The notes beneath the pieces were generated by a model. It worked only from the letters and a program-made list of their open reading frames with translations. It searched no databases and was not told where the DNA came from. Positions 1 to 63,950 of a stretch of 64,000 nucleotides of DNA are shown here, one piece after another. The position numbers and the translations under genes were made by a program. Where the stretch lies: the NCBI GenBank assembly GCA_905116865.2, contig CAJHNH020001613.1:211347-275346 (forward strand), in the 5' to 3' direction. The stretch's first letter is position 1; every line of letters begins with the position of its first letter. Source of the DNA: Candidula unifasciata (lineage: Eukaryota; Mollusca; Gastropoda; Stylommatophora; Geomitridae).

Positions 1-298
1 TTTGCTTCGCTTTGCACAACGGGCAAGTCGGATCGTTAGTCGCAGACCATTTAACCATATTAACACCGGACTGTAATACATCGCTCAGTCGCAGCGGGGT
101 CATTCGCCAGATCTCACCCCATGTGAGTACTCTTGGCTATGCGCTCTCCAGGCTGACCCAATGGCCCTGCTGCGACTGCTGGGCTGCTTTCTGGACCCGA
201 ACCTCGTTTTCGTTGTCCCTCACCGTTTGTATTACCATGTCTCGGCGCTCTTTGACTGAGGCCTTTGACCACCAATTGAGGTAGAGAAGCGCAAAGCG
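1..298 (-). pseudogene. C-terminal fragment of R2-like non-LTR retrotransposon protein
   Basis: Minus-strand frame reads RFALLYLNWWSKASVKERRD, later WGEIWRMTPLRLSDV and ending DPTCPLCKAK. The CPxC pair is the start of the C-terminal zinc knuckle found after the RT in R2/NeSL-type elements. An in-frame TAG interrupts it just before the PRVLTWGEIW block. It abuts the RT fragment with RT motif C absent, so an internal deletion lies near 300. The remainder is left of the window. Confidence 0.65.
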
Positions 299-301
299 AA
301 C

Positions 302-1722
302 TTAGAGAAATATTGCTCTATCATTTGATTGATCTGTGCCGGTACGTGAAACGTGAAACGTGCGAAGGGCTCGCCACAGTAGCCTATGGGGGACTGTCCC
401 GTAGTCGTTGGCTAAGTCCAACCATATTACGTGCAATTGTGTTCTCTCATGCTTGGCTCTCTGGATAGCCTCCCAAATCATGGTCGGGTGTTCAAGGCAC
501 CCAGGAACGCATGGAATACCACCTTTCTGAACACTCGTATCGATGTACTTGTTAGCCATCAGATACTGTGTGAGCCGGCGAGCCATGACCGAGAAGAATA
601 TCTTACCCTCGACATTCAACAGCGAGATGGGCCTGAATTGGGAAAGACTCTTCGAGTCTTGCTCTTTGGGAATGTAGACCCCATTTGCCTTTGACCACTC
701 TGGACATATGTGATTGCGGATCCACGCTTGTCTCAACAAGACGTGAAGCATTTTTAGGATTTTCGGGCAGCGCTTGTAAAAAAACGTACGGGACACCGTT
801 CAGACCTGGGGCAGACTTGCCGCCGGCCTTTTTAACAACTTCTTCAGCCTCAGACCAAAGGGGAGGTATCATTTTAAATGTTACTTTCGGCACCGAAGGC
901 TGTTTGAGGCCGCTAAGGATCTCTGGATTGTCATCGAGAGGCTCTCTCCTCTTTTTGTCAGAGTACATCTTGCGTAGATGTAACTCAAGTTCTTCCTGAC
1001 TGACAACCAGAGTCCCAGACTTCGGTTGCTCGATTAGACCTCGAGCAAACTGATACGGGTCCCTAAAGAATTTCTCTCGCTCCCTTTTGGTTCTACGTCT
1101 GTTGTTACAGAAACGCTCGGCGCGACAGAGGGCACTGTGTCTGTTCTTTAAATGCAACCAGACTTCATACAGCCCCTCCCGTTCGCTGCCTGTAGCGGCT
1201 TTGAACCATTTTCTGAGGGCATTCTTGTCTGCCCGACACTTCAGAATGTCCCTCTGCCTCCTGCTAGTATTCTGCTTGGCACCCGGCTGTGCCTTCTGCA
1301 CTGTCCCGAACTCGCGGGAGCAGTGTTCATATATAACATCACCAAATTTCGTAAGCTTGTCGCCTAACGACTTCTTGTTTAGATCTTGCTTAAGTACCTC
1401 ACATAATGTAGCCTCCAACTTACACCACACCACCTTATCGCTCGCAGGTGGAAACCTGATCTTTGAACGCACTTCCTCAGAAATCATCAAATCTGCTCCT
1501 CCGCAGTCGACGTCATGGGCCTCTCCGGGCGAGTGGGGTTCACCCTGCCCGTCGTTCCCTGACGACTCAGAAACTACCACAGGAGTAATAGTTTTGCGAT
1601 GGCGTTTACTGCGTGGAGCACCCTCGCATTTCATTCTTCCGGCATGCGTTCTCAGACCATGCAACCCCGTGAAGCTCTTTCCACATGTACAGAGCCAGCC
1701 CGGACGTTGGGCGAGTATCTGA
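302..1722 (-). pseudogene. R2-like non-LTR retrotransposon: zinc finger and partial reverse transcriptase (frameshifted)
   Basis: Minus strand. The N-terminal part reads CTCGKSFTGL then HGLRTHAGRMKC, a zinc-finger-like motif typical of R2/NeSL-class proteins. The RT begins with GGKSAPGLNGVPYVF, then the frame changes in an A7/T7 homopolymer at 778-784 and continues YKRCPKIL, NGVYIPKEQD, FRPISLLNVEGK and WLDLANDYGTVPH, the block with the first catalytic Asp. The second catalytic block (xADD) is missing. Reverse transcription by target-primed insertion is the known role of the family; this copy is dead. Assignment to R2 or a neighbouring clade is inference. Confidence 0.75.
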
Positions 1723-2335
1723 GTCCGGGGGCTAGCATAGTCGTCACCGAGAGTATCAAATTGATTGGGCCCTTCATTCTCCCCCCCCCCTCCCTTTCGG
1801 AGGGCCCTGGGGGCATATTTCTATGTGGTTGTACGAAATCGGAGGTATTATACTGTGTTAGGGGTGATCAACCCGGTCCACAGTCGACATCTGTCTCCAG
1901 ATGTCAGTTTATCCCCCCGGCGATACCGGGGGGCCAGTCTTTCCGTAGGTGTCAAAAGGACTTTCCCGATAGTCACCAGTCTTTCCTGGTAGTCTTGTGG
2001 GCTAGCCACGTACAATAGGAATAAACTCACAGGGAGCAAGTACAGCAGGGATCTACCAGTCGTCAGTAGAAATTATCCTCGTCAACGAGCGTTTCGGCCC
2101 ACGATTCCTAGACGCTTTCGGAGGTGGGCCCACCTGAGTTCATGAAGCTCAGGGCTGGTACCCTGCTGCACGAGATTACCGGATGGTGTTTTTCTTTCGG
2201 ATAGGGACAAGACGACTTGGTGGTTTCGCAGAAGGTACTGTGAGATAAGAAGTCGTTGCGGCAGCCTAATTAGAACAGTCAGCGTGCCTGGACGACCGAG
2301 CGACAAGCTTACGTTTGGTTTACCGGACACATGTA
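1723..2335 (-). other. Probable 5' region of the R2-like element
   Basis: No convincing protein. It contains a C10 run at 1781-1790 and GC-richer sequence continuous with the element; composition drops to AT-rich near 2335, which may be the element's 5' edge. Inference only. Confidence 0.35.
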
Positions 2336-2554
2336 TAAAAATAGATCTAAAAAGAAAACATCCATAATGTCAAATGTATGCTGACATTTTACTTCACAAA
2401 ATGTAGTACAGAATAGTAAACATTTAAATACATTTCATGTTTTGCATTCTTCAGTCAGTCAGTCTGTGGTAACTAATACATAGGAGTGAAAGTATTCTTA
2501 GTTTTATAACAAGTAACTAAACTTGTAAATTGTCACTGACAGCTTAATTAATCC

Positions 2555-2889
2555 ATGAAAGCGGCATTAGCTTTCCACAAACACAAAAACCGTTCCATGT
2601 CGTCAGCATTAAGGCAGCTTCTTGTTTCACTGAAGGTATTTCCAGCTGTACTAAACAGACGTTCACTTGGTACGCTCGTAGGTGGTGCACAGAGATAACG
2701 CTGGACAGTATGAACCAAGGTGGGAAATCTTGATATGTTTAATTTCTACCAGTCCAGGAACGGGTGTAAGGTAACCACTATTCGTATTCGGCCCGACCGC
2801 AACTATTCGGCCGAATACCGAATAGTTATTAGTTAAGTCCACTATTCGGCCCCGAAGCGAATACGAAGCGAATATTCGGTATAGCCCTA
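2555..2889 (-). mobile_element. hAT transposon remnant (transposase C-terminus plus terminal region)
   Basis: Minus strand, 2760 down to 2555, reads KLNISRFPTLVHTVQRYL, APPTSVPSERLFSTAG and LNADDMERFLCLWKAN, ending at a stop. This is the hAT C-terminal dimerisation domain. A TAG replaces sense just after the W of the W-W-x-L-N region. Immediately outside, 2775-2889 is packed with ATTCGG/CCGAAT inverted motifs and ends in a TAGGGCTATACC-like terminus, resembling subterminal repeats of some hAT elements. The bulk of the transposase is deleted. Confidence 0.75.
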
Positions 2890-3966
2890 ATTTGTACCAA
2901 AAATTTCTTGATGAACCATTCGGGATTATAGTAAATACATAGCGTTTATCATTTTCGACTAGAGGATTTCTTTTTTAATGCAACTTTTACTTTTTACTTT
3001 TTAATTTTGTGTACATTTCATAAATAAAATAACAGTTTGATTCCAGACAGAGAAGGGGAAACTATTCATGAAATATCTGCTGGCGTTATTGGTCCGGACC
3101 AATCCGTGAAAGCAGCGACAGTTTGATGGTTGTTCGGTCGGTGCCGTCAGATGCGCAGAATCAACGTCTGCTCAGCCCAGTAATGGGGCGGTGTGAGAGA
3201 TGGGACAACATTTGGAATGGCTGTTCGGAAAATTACCCCTGTTGTGTATAATTATATTCTTTGATTCCCTCAACTGTGCTAAAGGTAACCAATGGACATG
3301 TATTTGAATTTATCCGTCTCGTTAAAAGTGTGTTTAGAACGAGGAAATAACGAGGTGTCGATGAAGCGAGAACGGGTTATTTAGTCGTGTGTGAGTACCG
3401 TCGTTCTCCTTTGTATGTAGTCCCGACTGAGTGCTAGTAACAGAGGATGGGAATCGAGGTCACGTTAAGATGATTCATTTTGATAGCCTGTTTATAAAAT
3501 AAAGCTGTTTATTCATTAAAGCACATTCTAACTGAAAAAGGGGGGGGGGGGGAACCGCCGAGAAGTAACCCGAAATGCATTTTTTAAGGCGAACTAGTCT
3601 AATCGTACAATTTTATTAGCAATTAGCTATGTTTATAAAATGTATATATATAAAAATAATACCTTATGCACGATTATGGGTGTGTCACATTAAAACAATT
3701 TTAAAATCGTTTCCTATGATCTAGAATCAAGTTATCAGTCACATTTATTATAAAGATTAATTTAAAATAACAGCATTGATTCGGCTAATTTAAAAAGTTT
3801 AGTAATAATAGTATTAATTAATTCTGAAATTTTCATGAGTGCACACCAAACTAAATGAATAAACTAATGATGTTTTAATTTTATCCAATAAATATTGTGC
3901 ACAATACAAATGACTGTAATTTTTCAGATATAAATAAATGTAATATGAATAAATGTAAGAATTATA
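2890..3966. other. AT-rich stretch, no gene seen
   Basis: No exon, RNA gene or transposon protein recognised. It has a G13 run at 3540-3552. The last half is very AT-rich with weak ORFs. Confidence 0.5.
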
Positions 3967-4524
3967 TGATTGCCAGTCTAACTCTAACAGGAACTAATTC
4001 CAGATACCTCATTCAATCTCCTAAGATGGTATTATAATTGGGAATCTTGTGGCTAAACCAAGCAGTACCTAGATGTAGCCTACTGTGCTATGTGGATGAG
4101 GGATTACCTTTAAATGTTTACTGTATTCATATCTAAGATTTGGGCTATCCTTCGAATAACGGCCACCGCCAAGATAATCTCCCACGCCGCCACACGCGGT
4201 GGTGGTAGTCGCCGGAAGTCCATAATTCACATGTGACTGAGGCCCTGTTAGTGTTAGGGTATATTTTCAGCCCCGATAATTTGGGACCGTTATTCGAAGG
4301 ATAGCCCAAAACTTAGATATGTATATTTAATTGATACAAGTTCATTTACAGTAGCTACACAATCTACTGAATACAGTAAACATTTAAAGGTAATCCCTTA
4401 TCCACATAGCACAGTAGGCTACATCTAGGTACTGCTTGGTTTAGCCACAAGATTCCCAGTTATAATACTATCTTGGGAGATTAAATGAGGTATCTGGAAT
4501 TAGTTCCTGTTAGACTGGCAATCA
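3967..4524. repeat. Long inverted repeat (arms about 175-235 bp) with a MITE at its centre
   Basis: The outer ends are tgattgccagtctaac (3967) and its complement (ending 4524). The left arm runs to 4162 and the right arm from 4287. Both arms share, in opposite order, accaagcagtacctagatg, ctatgtggat, ggattacctttaaatg and tactgtattca. The right arm carries about 50 extra bases near 4315-4365. The two arms match closely, suggesting a recent inverted duplication or a foldback element. Confidence 0.8.
4143..4306. mobile_element. MITE copy 1, GGCTATCC termini
   Basis: 164 bp with perfect terminal inverted repeats of at least 20 bp (ggctatccttcgaataacgg and its complement). The interior, including cgccggaagt and tgactgaggc, is shared with copy 2 at 4763-5011. 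The bases outside are complementary in inverted order, not a direct target duplication. Confidence 0.75.
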
Positions 4525-4762
4525 CTTTGGTCAAACAGTAACACCTGCTATAGAAATCTCAGAAGGAATGCAACTGACGAAAGCACATTTGTTTATGAAA
4601 ACAGTGTGATTTTTCTGTTATCTTTGACGCCAGTCAGTGCAGTATAAAAACCTAACAAAATCTTAGAAATGTTGCTGATTCTTTTTCTAAATTGTGAATA
4701 TATTTGTAAGAGAATGAAAGATATTGAAGACAGGCACAGAGAAGCCCTGGTTGTGCACTCTT

Positions 4763-5011
4763 GGCTATCCACCGAATAACGGGCACAAAAGACGGCGGCC
4801 AAAAACAGGGCCTCAGTCACGTGTCAATTGCATCTAGTTTAGCCCCAATCCACGCCGCTCACGCAGCGTGGGGGATACTCTCGACGGTGGCGGCTGTCGC
4901 CAGAAAATCGCAAAGTAGGTCGCCGGAAGTGCGCAATTAACACATGACTGAGGCTCTGTTAGGGTGTTTTTGTGGCCGCCATCTTTTGTGCCCCTTATTC
5001 GGAGGATAGCC
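4763..5011. mobile_element. MITE copy 2, GGCTATCC termini, 8-bp target duplication
   Basis: 249 bp. About 45-bp imperfect terminal inverted repeats start ggctatccaccgaataac and include gcacaaaaga and ggcggcca. It is flanked by gcactctt on the left and gcactctc on the right, a 7/8 direct match. An 8-bp duplication fits hAT, P or Merlin-type mobilisation. No coding capacity. Confidence 0.8.
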
Positions 5012-5433
5012 GCACTCTCTAATACTGTTGTTAGTTCATTTCTATGTGTTATCCTCCCACTTGTAAAGATGTCTACCTCTTGCTCATTGCCTTCACCTTT
5101 TCCTTCATTATGGTTCTTTATAAGAATATGCCTTTTAGAGCAACCATATTCCAAAAATACTTTTGTTATAACAGTATAACTTAATCCCAGTTAGTCCATA
5201 TGTTGAATTATTAGCATCCTAGTAGTGAATCATGTTTAAACTTGAGACTCGGCTTAGCAGGCAAGCATCTAGTCAGTGCACTACTGTTTTCTAATTAGCT
5301 CATACTTATGTAGCATCTGCACAGTGTTAAACATTTCCACTCCTGTTATGCGACACATCTCACATTGCTTGACACATGCACTGAGAAAATATGGAAAGGG
5401 TGCTTATTACGTTTTCTGCACCAAACAAACAGG

Positions 5434-6050
5434 GATTCATGCTTGCTGACTTGTCACATGGACTAGTAGTTACAGGGGCGTCAAGTTGTATTGTCTCTGA
5501 TGCTATCACCGGAAATGTTGTGTATTCTATATTGCATGATGTGACCGCTTTTACAGAAAACCTAGAACTGGCCCTAACCTCACCACCCTAGAGGGTACAT
5601 CCTATGCCCTGTGTCACGTTCTTTTTTCTTCGATGCTATCACCGGCGATATTCTGTGTTCTATATTACACACTCTCACCGCAGTAACAACCTCACATCAT
5701 CTAGAACTTGCCCTAGCCCCAATCCCCCTACCCCATAGCTTCAGCATATGTCCCACAAGAGAGCGCAACCTACGTCCCATTGTTTCAGAATTGTGAACAT
5801 TTTCCGGTGCACCCCAAAAGGCCGCCTTGCTGCAAGAAAGCAGCGCTGCTATCCTCATCGCTCATCAACACTGACAACTGAAGTAATTTCATGCCCTGCT
5901 TGAAGTTTGAAAAAAGCTAAAATATACATAGTGTCGCCTACCACTCACAACAATGAGTAAAACACAGTGTAGAAAGCTTTGCGAAAACAACACAACAGGA
6001 CACCCTTGTAACATAGACTAGCATTTGTGACAGGTCAGCAAGCATGATTG
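5434..6050. repeat. Second long inverted repeat with internal direct duplication
   Basis: The left arm 5434-5489 (contains catgcttgctgac and tgtcaca) is inverted at about 5990-6050. Between them a sequence beginning gatgctatcaccgg occurs twice (about 5500 and 5632) in the same orientation. Small open frames here are explained by the repeat. Not matched to a known element. Confidence 0.55.
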
Positions 6051-6159
6051 AAAGGTCAACCACAGTTTCTTTTGGGCAAAAAACCTAAAATGTTCCATAA
6101 AAAGATATCAAAACATATAAAAAATAGAACAGATCAGCTTTACATTATCAGAACTCCCT

Positions 6160-6446
6160 GTGGGGGTTCCGGGATTCCATTGTGGGAAAAACAAGAATAG
6201 ACCTACTGCCTTCCCAACAAGCATGTCATAGGAGTCAACTAACAGGGGGCTTCCTTTGAAGTTGGAGTCCATCTGCCTGAGAGGCAAGGAACCAACAATC
6301 TGCATACAAATAAGTCAGATCTGAAAAATGAATGTGCACACAACACTCAGGTTCTGGAACAAGACAAACGTCCAGAGGTAGACAAACAGCCAGAACTTTT
6401 CGCCCAAGTTTACAGCCAGCAAATGCGAAGAAGAAGAAGATTATAA
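6160..6446 (+). mobile_element. Dispersed repeat family A, near full copy
   Basis: The sense strand starts near ccattgtgggaaaaacaag and includes ctgcctgagaggcaagg, tctgcata and cagaactttt, ending gcgaagaagaagaaga. About 285 bp. No pol III A/B boxes were recognised. The (GAA)n end is treated as the 3' tail. Confidence 0.75.
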
Positions 6447-6449
6447 CAA

Positions 6450-7580
6450 CTGCAAATGACATGTGAACTTTGCGGCCAGAAAGCCTTCATCAGCTCGTGA
6501 GATGTATAGACAGTGTTACAGTCAAAAATGAGAATTAAAAAAAACAAAAACAAAACAATCACTTAACTGAGGTGTCTCAGAAAAATATCCACATGTGTGA
6601 ATTTGGTAAATGAATACTGCTGGAGTTTATAGCCGGTGAATGTGAGGAAGAAAAGAAATATAACTTGCTTTCTTCATAGTGGGCCTGTCTATGTTATTGG
6701 ATTGGTGTTTATAACTATATTTCACTAATAATCATCACGATGTACCATTGTAGGTAGTCATGCATTGACTAGAATTGGCTTTCAGATCAAGGCTGTCTTC
6801 TTGTCTCAGTTATGTCAGATAGCCACACCAGATTCATCTCTCTGACTTCCCCTCTTTTCTCTTTCCCGATCTAATTTGCCAGTTGTCATGGAGTTTCACA
6901 GTTTTGTCTTCTCTTAACATGAAAAAAAAAATGATTGGCTGCCTCCATTTTTTATCCAGTCACATTAAAAAAAAAATCCTTGGCTGTACATCAACAGATT
7001 CTAGTTGGCATGAAATTTGATCAGCATTTTTCTGTTTTGTTATTTACCTAAACTAAAGAGTAAATATGACATTGCAAACCAAGAGGTTCAAGGTTCTGGG
7101 GAGATAAGAAGACTTACAAACACTTAGAATCACCAACTGGAAAGGGAAAACAATTTCTAAAATGAAGGAACAAACTTTTTTTTCAAAGGATCACAAATTG
7201 GCACACAGGCCCCTCTTCCATTCGCTCCTTCCAATCACCCATCTTTCGCACAGCAGTTGTATTTTACTAATAAAGCATGTTATGATCATATGATGTAATT
7301 TATATTAATGAATATCACAAGAGAACACAAAAAGATGGGTTGTAAAATGCATGCAAAAACCCGCACGTGTACACACACCCACATACACAAGCTCATCCAC
7401 TCGCTTAAACACACATACATAAAAGGAGGTGGCTGATTTCTGCACAAATGAACTAAATTTTGGGATTGCTGAAGAAGCAGCAGAAAGATTCAGTATTTGT
7501 TACAGTATTTCACAAATATCAGGTTATCAGTTTTTGTCATTTATTTTTCAGTTACTATTAATTCCGCATATTTTTTCCAG
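6450..7580. other. No gene recognised
   Basis: AT-rich sequence upstream of exon I. It may be intron of the ADAM gene if earlier exons lie further left. Confidence 0.5.
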
Positions 7581-61090
<53,510 letters not shown>

Positions 61091-61140
61091 GTAAGTGAAC
61101 ATCCATTGCTTATTTGTATACAGTTGCTTGTTCTTTCCCA

Positions 61141-61275
61141 CTCTGGCAGATGCACTCCAATTTCAAAGGAGGCCTCCAATTAGTTGACTCCTGCAAAAAA
61201 TGCTTGTTGGGGAGGCAGTAGGTCTGTTTTTGTTTTCCCCACAATTGAGCCCTGGAACCCACACAAGTATGGGAT
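61141..61275 (-). mobile_element. Family A, 5' part only
   Basis: ctggcagatgcactcc, ttcaaaggaggcctccaatt, gcttgttggggaggcagt, gagccctggaacccacac. Confidence 0.7.
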
Positions 61276-61318
61276 TGAATTCATCGGTAGTTCATTTACA
61301 ATACTGAAACACTATATA

Positions 61319-62050
61319 TATACAAAGGGCTGTCAAAAAGTAATAACCCCTAATGTTTTTTTCATCTATATCTTCTTCTTCATCTTCGCATTCACCAGCT
61401 GTAAACTCTGGCGGAAGGTTCTGGTTGCTCGTACACTACTGAAGTGCAGTCCTGCTCGAGAACCTGAGTGTTGCGTGTGCATCAGTTTTACAGATCTCAT
61501 TCTCTTGAATACAGACTGTTGGTTCCTTGCCTCTCCGGCAGATGCACTCCGACTTCAAAGGAAGCTCCCCAATTAGTCGACTCTTACGACATGCTTTTGG
61601 GGAGGCAGTGGGTCTATTCTTGTTTTTCCCACAATGGGGCCCCGGAACCCACATGGGGGTCATCTATATAAATATTGCATTTGTATGCAATTTGTAAATT
61701 TAGCAGGATTCCTCAAACACTCGTCTGCACTGTATAGCATTACCAACTGTTTCAGTAACAGGTGGCATCACTGTAACAGTTTAAAAATTGCTTCCAAAGC
61801 CATTTGGTTAAAACAACATATCATAAAACTCCTCAATGCTGAAGGCAAGACCCTAATTCGCGTCCACAAACATTTGAAGAATGTTTGTGGAGATTTAGCA
61901 GTGGATGTTGGCACTGTCCGACACTGAGTACATCGTTGGGAGGAAGCTGAAGTAGGTTGACCGTCAGTCTACCGCTGTTACTCCGTACAACATTTATCTA
62001 ATTGATGACATTATTTGTGTTGACTGCCAGGTAACACTGGCTGAACTGAT
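61319..62050 (+). pseudogene. Mariner-like relic, plus strand, with family A inserted
   Basis: gggctgtcaaaaagtaat at 61328 looks like a mariner-type terminus. After the family A insertion (61371-61665) the frame reads IKLLNAEGKTLIRVHKHLK, NVCGDLAVDVGTVRH (HTH) and VTPYNIYLIDDIICVD, VTLAEL. The catalytic domain is absent. Confidence 0.65.
61371..61665 (-). mobile_element. Family A, full copy nested in the mariner relic
   Basis: ttcttcttcatcttcgcattc, accagctgtaaactctgg, gagaacctgagtgttgcgtg, ttgcctctccggcag, acgacatgcttttggggagg, cacaatggggccccgg. Confidence 0.85.
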
Positions 62051-62053
62051 GGT

Positions 62054-62200
62054 CTAGACACTGCCTTTACTAATGGACAACATGGAATACAGTTTGTTCA
62101 GTGTTACACGACAGTCAGCATGAATTATATCATCAGCAGAAGTGAATGTTGTGCGGAGTAACTGCGTTAAACGGACAGCCCTCAAGGACAGATCATGGTC
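62054..62200 (-). pseudogene. Mariner-like relic, minus strand, head to head with the previous one
   Basis: The minus frame reads SADDIIHADCRVTLNKLY and SMLSISKGSV, equivalent to IDDIICVDCQVTLAEL on the plus side. The arms 61985-62043 and 62091-62165 are inverted copies. Confidence 0.65.
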
Positions 62201-62384
62201 ATTTCCTGCCATCCAAGAAAGCTTCCATAAATGCAGAGCCAGTACATGATGTTCTGGTCCTGGGCTCACCCAAGGAAGCATCAGTCCTGAACATGACTGC
62301 TTGATCTCACCTCCGTGTGTTGAGCTCCCCACTCATCATGGGCTGCGCTCCTTGGAGATCAACAGGGAGCAGAGTGCAGGTCCA

Positions 62385-62785
62385 GGACTTCGATGACCAC
62401 ACAGATGGGTGCAATCTCCTTCATCACGTTAAACATCTTTGTCTTTCTTGCATCAGGACACCTAGCACAACAGTATCAGAAAAACATGCATTAGGCATGG
62501 CTTCTCCATTTTGTCCAGACACGTCCATGAGTGGGGCCAGTGGTTGTGGACATCTGAAACTTGTCTGCCGGAGCAGCCCACAGGTCTGAAACTTTTGTGA
62601 CCACGCAAATGTGTGCTATCTCCTTCAGCATGTTTGACACCTTTAACATTGTTGCATTGAGACGCCTAATGCGACAGTTTTGGAAAAGCATGCATCAGGA
62701 ATGGCTTCTCAGTTTGGTCCTGACACTCTGACTAGTTGGGCAATGGTAGGGGACTTTGAACCTTGTCTGTCACACACCTTTGATA
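62385..62785. repeat. Diverged tandem repeat, two units of about 200 bp
   Basis: gaccac(a/g)ca(g/a)atg(g/t)gtgc, atctccttca, cctagcac/cctaatgcg, acag, aaaa(c/g)catgca, ggcttctc, gtcctgac/gtccagac recur once. Minus ORFs share WTKWR/WTN-like and EIA-ICVV motifs. Unknown element, possibly part of the mariner copy's surroundings. Confidence 0.5.
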
Positions 62786-62789
62786 GTCG

Positions 62790-63410
62790 GAGTTCTGAAT
62801 CTTGCCACTCTCACAGAAAGACATTTGATGGTTGGACATCTAAAACTTTGCTGCTGTGTTTTAGGACAGAACCCAGAGATACCGTCCACAGTAAATTTTG
62901 CTTATCTAAGCTGCAAATAGATCTCTTATTCTAGGGCTGAATCTCAACAGTTAGCAGTGAGGGAGCTGCTCTGCTGATTACAGCACCCTGACACCTGACT
63001 TGCGGACATTTAAGCCTAGTCAGTAGGGCTTGGACAGATGTTTGAACTGAGGTTTGTCATAGAGTAGGATATTCAGCCAACATGCTTCACTAATGTTCCG
63101 GATGAGTTTTTGATAGAGGATATCCCTAATGCATTCGGGGTGAGCTGATAAAGAGCCAGAGGATTTCTGGGCACTGCATCTCTAGGGGCCACTAACTCTG
63201 AGATCCCCTGTCAGCTCGGTTTATTCTCATCATATGAGCCATTATCCGTGGCACTGGATGGGGACATGTTGCAGGAGTCTTGCATGAGTATCTGTAAAAC
63301 CATGACATAGCCAGCTGGCACCCGAGGGGAGGTAGACAGAATCTCCTTTTAAACATCCCAACAGCATTAACTGTCCCTTAATGACCTTTTAACTATTGCA
63401 TTTTTGCTCC
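62790..63410. other. No gene recognised
   Basis: Searched for the next ADAM catalytic exon (G-T-M-C or H-E-x-G-H); not found. Confidence 0.5.
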
Positions 63411-63414
63411 ATTT

Positions 63415-63775
63415 GTGGACTGATTCAGAAAATCGCGCGATGCCGGTTGTCACATAATTGGTGGTGCCATTAGGTGATTAAAATTGATCGAGTGTGCAAC
63501 TGCTGATCTGTTGGTGACTTCTGCTAGTCACTAGTGCTACCATCCATGATGAACTGCATTTCTAATGTCGGACTGTTTGTGTTAGCACTTCAGATGGCTA
63601 CCGTATGCTTTTAATGCGTGTGTATGCTAGTGCATATGCTGAGACAACAGTCTGTCAATCTTTCTACAAGGGACTGTGATAAACATTCTGTGTGTTTTTT
63701 GCTGGCACAGGAGCGCAGCAACCATGGGGTGACCCGTTTGCTATGAAGCTGAAACTAAGATTACCAGATTACCAG
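63415..63775. mobile_element. Repeat family G
   Basis: Collinear with 41990-42345, with small indels; ends gaagctgaaactaagattacc. Confidence 0.6.
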
Positions 63776-63849
63776 AACTGTCCCTCATGCCTGTGACTGA
63801 AATCGCCGCGCCACAGAATGGTTTCTGATTTGGTCTAAAATTTACCTTT

Positions 63850-63950
63850 CTCTTTGAGTGCAGTCGATAGGAGACTCGCTTTCAAATCCAGCATAGATTC
63901 ACTGTTGCTCACGGCCGGTGTTCGAAACCAGATGGTTCACAGGGGTTCAC
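63850..63950 (+). mobile_element. Possible tRNA-derived SINE head
   Basis: gtgcagtcgataggagactc (A-box-like) and ccggtgttcgaaaccag (B box). Truncated near the window end. Confidence 0.4.
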
